Of a stretch of 64,000 nt of DNA, positions 63,368-64,000 are shown one piece after another. Under the pieces are notes generated by a model. That model saw only the letters and a program-made list of their open reading frames with translations. It made no database searches and had not been told where the DNA came from. Source of the stretch: Halopenitus persicus (GTDB lineage: Archaea; Halobacteriota; Halobacteria; Halobacteriales; Haloferacaceae); the NCBI RefSeq assembly GCF_900107205.1, contig NZ_FNPC01000007.1:1-64000 (forward strand), written 5' to 3'. The stretch's first letter is position 1. Each line of letters opens with the position of its first letter. The position numbers and the translations under genes were made by a program.

Positions 63368-64000
63368 ACGTCCCCCTCCGTCGAGATGTCCTCGAACCGC
63401 TCTGCCGCCAGCTCGTGGAACCGCTCCTTCGCGTTCGCGCGCCGACGCGTATCCGCGAGGTCTGGATCCGCGTGGCGCAGCAGCTCCTCGATCTCCCGAG
63501 CCTCGTCGCCGATGTCCAGCTCGCCGACGGCGTCGTCCAACTCGGCGTCAACATCGATCTCGCTCTCGGTGTCGATGTCGTCGAGGTCGCCGGCGATGGC
63601 CTCGACGACCCGCTCGTCAGTCACGTCCGCGTGGACGACATCGCGGTCGTGGAGGTAGTCGAGGATCTCCTGCTTCGTCACTCCGTTCTCGGTGCCGCTC
63701 ACGTCCACGAACACCACCGCGTCCTCGACCGGGCCCTTCTCCACCACCCGTCGCTCGACCAGATCGAACGTGTCGGACTCGCCGAACTCGATGTCAATCT
63801 CGATGAACTTGCGGGTGTCGAGCAGCAGTCGCTCCCGATAGATCGGGGGTTTCTCCTCGGGGGAGATGGTCAGGAGGTCAACCGACGGTCGGGGCTTGTC
63901 ACGACCTGTCCGTTCGGTCGCGCCCGGGTACCAGACAGGCACGCCGCGGCAGGTGTCGCCATCCCGTTCGTGTGAGTCCCCGAGTGCGACGCCGTCAACC
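63364..64000 (-). CDS. mre11: Mre11-like nuclease (5' end outside window)
   Basis: At least 211 residues to the right window edge. The visible start (VDGVALGDSHERDGDTCRG, then VPVWYPGATERTGRDKP) is the end of the Mre11 metallophosphoesterase domain, with LGDSHE and YPGATERT matching the family pattern. The rest (RLLLDTRKFIEIDIEFGESD, later DAVVFVDVSG and EIEELLRHADPDLAD) is the capping and C-terminal part. The stop overlaps the Rad50-like ATG. It would nick and trim DNA ends in the same machine as HerA-NurA. Confidence 0.85.
   Translation of the reverse strand, partial: VDGVALGDSHERDGDTCRGVPVWYPGATERTGRDKPRPSVDLLTISPEEKPPIYRERLLLDTRKFIEIDIEFGESDTFDLVERRVVEKGPVEDAVVFVDVSGTENGVTKQEILDYLHDRDVVHADVTDERVVEAIAGDLDDIDTESEIDVDAELDDAVGELDIGDEAREIEELLRHADPDLADTRRRANAKERFHELAAERFEDISTEGDV

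Overview
The window looks like DNA from a haloarchaeon (class Halobacteria), probably from a megaplasmid or an integrated replicon. Proteins are strongly acidic. Families typical of haloarchaea are present: HTH_10 regulators of the bacterio-opsin activator type, haloarchaeal PolB, Orc1/Cdc6 and an NgAgo-like Argonaute. Promoters are archaeal and often leaderless, and many starts overlap the previous stop as ATGA. No tRNA, rRNA or CRISPR array was seen. Base composition is patchy: about 24.3-25.4 kb and 30.5-39 kb are visibly AT-richer than the GC-rich polB, AddAB-like and Argonaute regions, which fits repeated gene acquisition.

Region 1 (1-13.9 kb) is catabolic. It holds a histidine utilisation operon (hutU-hutI-hutH), the solute-binding protein and ATPase of a spermidine/putrescine-type ABC importer, a CtBP-type 2-hydroxyacid dehydrogenase, a class I/II aminotransferase, a RidA-family protein, an M20 amidohydrolase and two paralogous HTH_10 regulators. 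A palindrome near ACCCTCCATATGGTGGGT (core CC-N4-GG) lies about 38-47 bp upstream of all nine transcription-unit starts. It appears to define one regulon and helps choose several starts.

Region 2 (14-30 kb) concerns replication and repair. An Orc1/Cdc6 gene is flanked by repeated origin recognition boxes. Beside it are a PolB with degenerate proofreading motifs, an IS1341-type tnpB element, a small RHH/wHTH/DUF6516-like operon, an operon of a DEDD exonuclease, a small haloarchaeal protein and a RecA-like protein, an SRAP/HMCES protein and a second Cdc6-like gene. PolB and the RecA-like operon share a 35-bp promoter block, so polymerase and stand-alone exonuclease may be co-expressed.

Region 3 (27.5-48 kb) is a defence island: a CoiA-like nuclease, a DUF262/HNH gene broken by a stop inside its DGQQR motif, a GNAT protein, two ThsB-type TIR proteins with a RipA-like membrane protein, a type IIG restriction-methylase plus second methylase, an AddAB-like helicase-nuclease pair and a wHTH/PIN toxin-antitoxin candidate.

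Region 4 (49-64 kb) is the most remarkable. A ubiquitin-like operon (Ubl, E2, JAB peptidase, E1) converges on an eight-gene overlapping operon: Mre11, Rad50-like, NurA, HerA, a 59-residue protein, DUF2797, a long Argonaute and a PD-(D/E)XK nuclease. The Argonaute gene carries one apparent +1 frameshift in a G4C4 run. The layout suggests one machine coupling DNA-end resection to Argonaute-based DNA interference, next to a protein-conjugation system.
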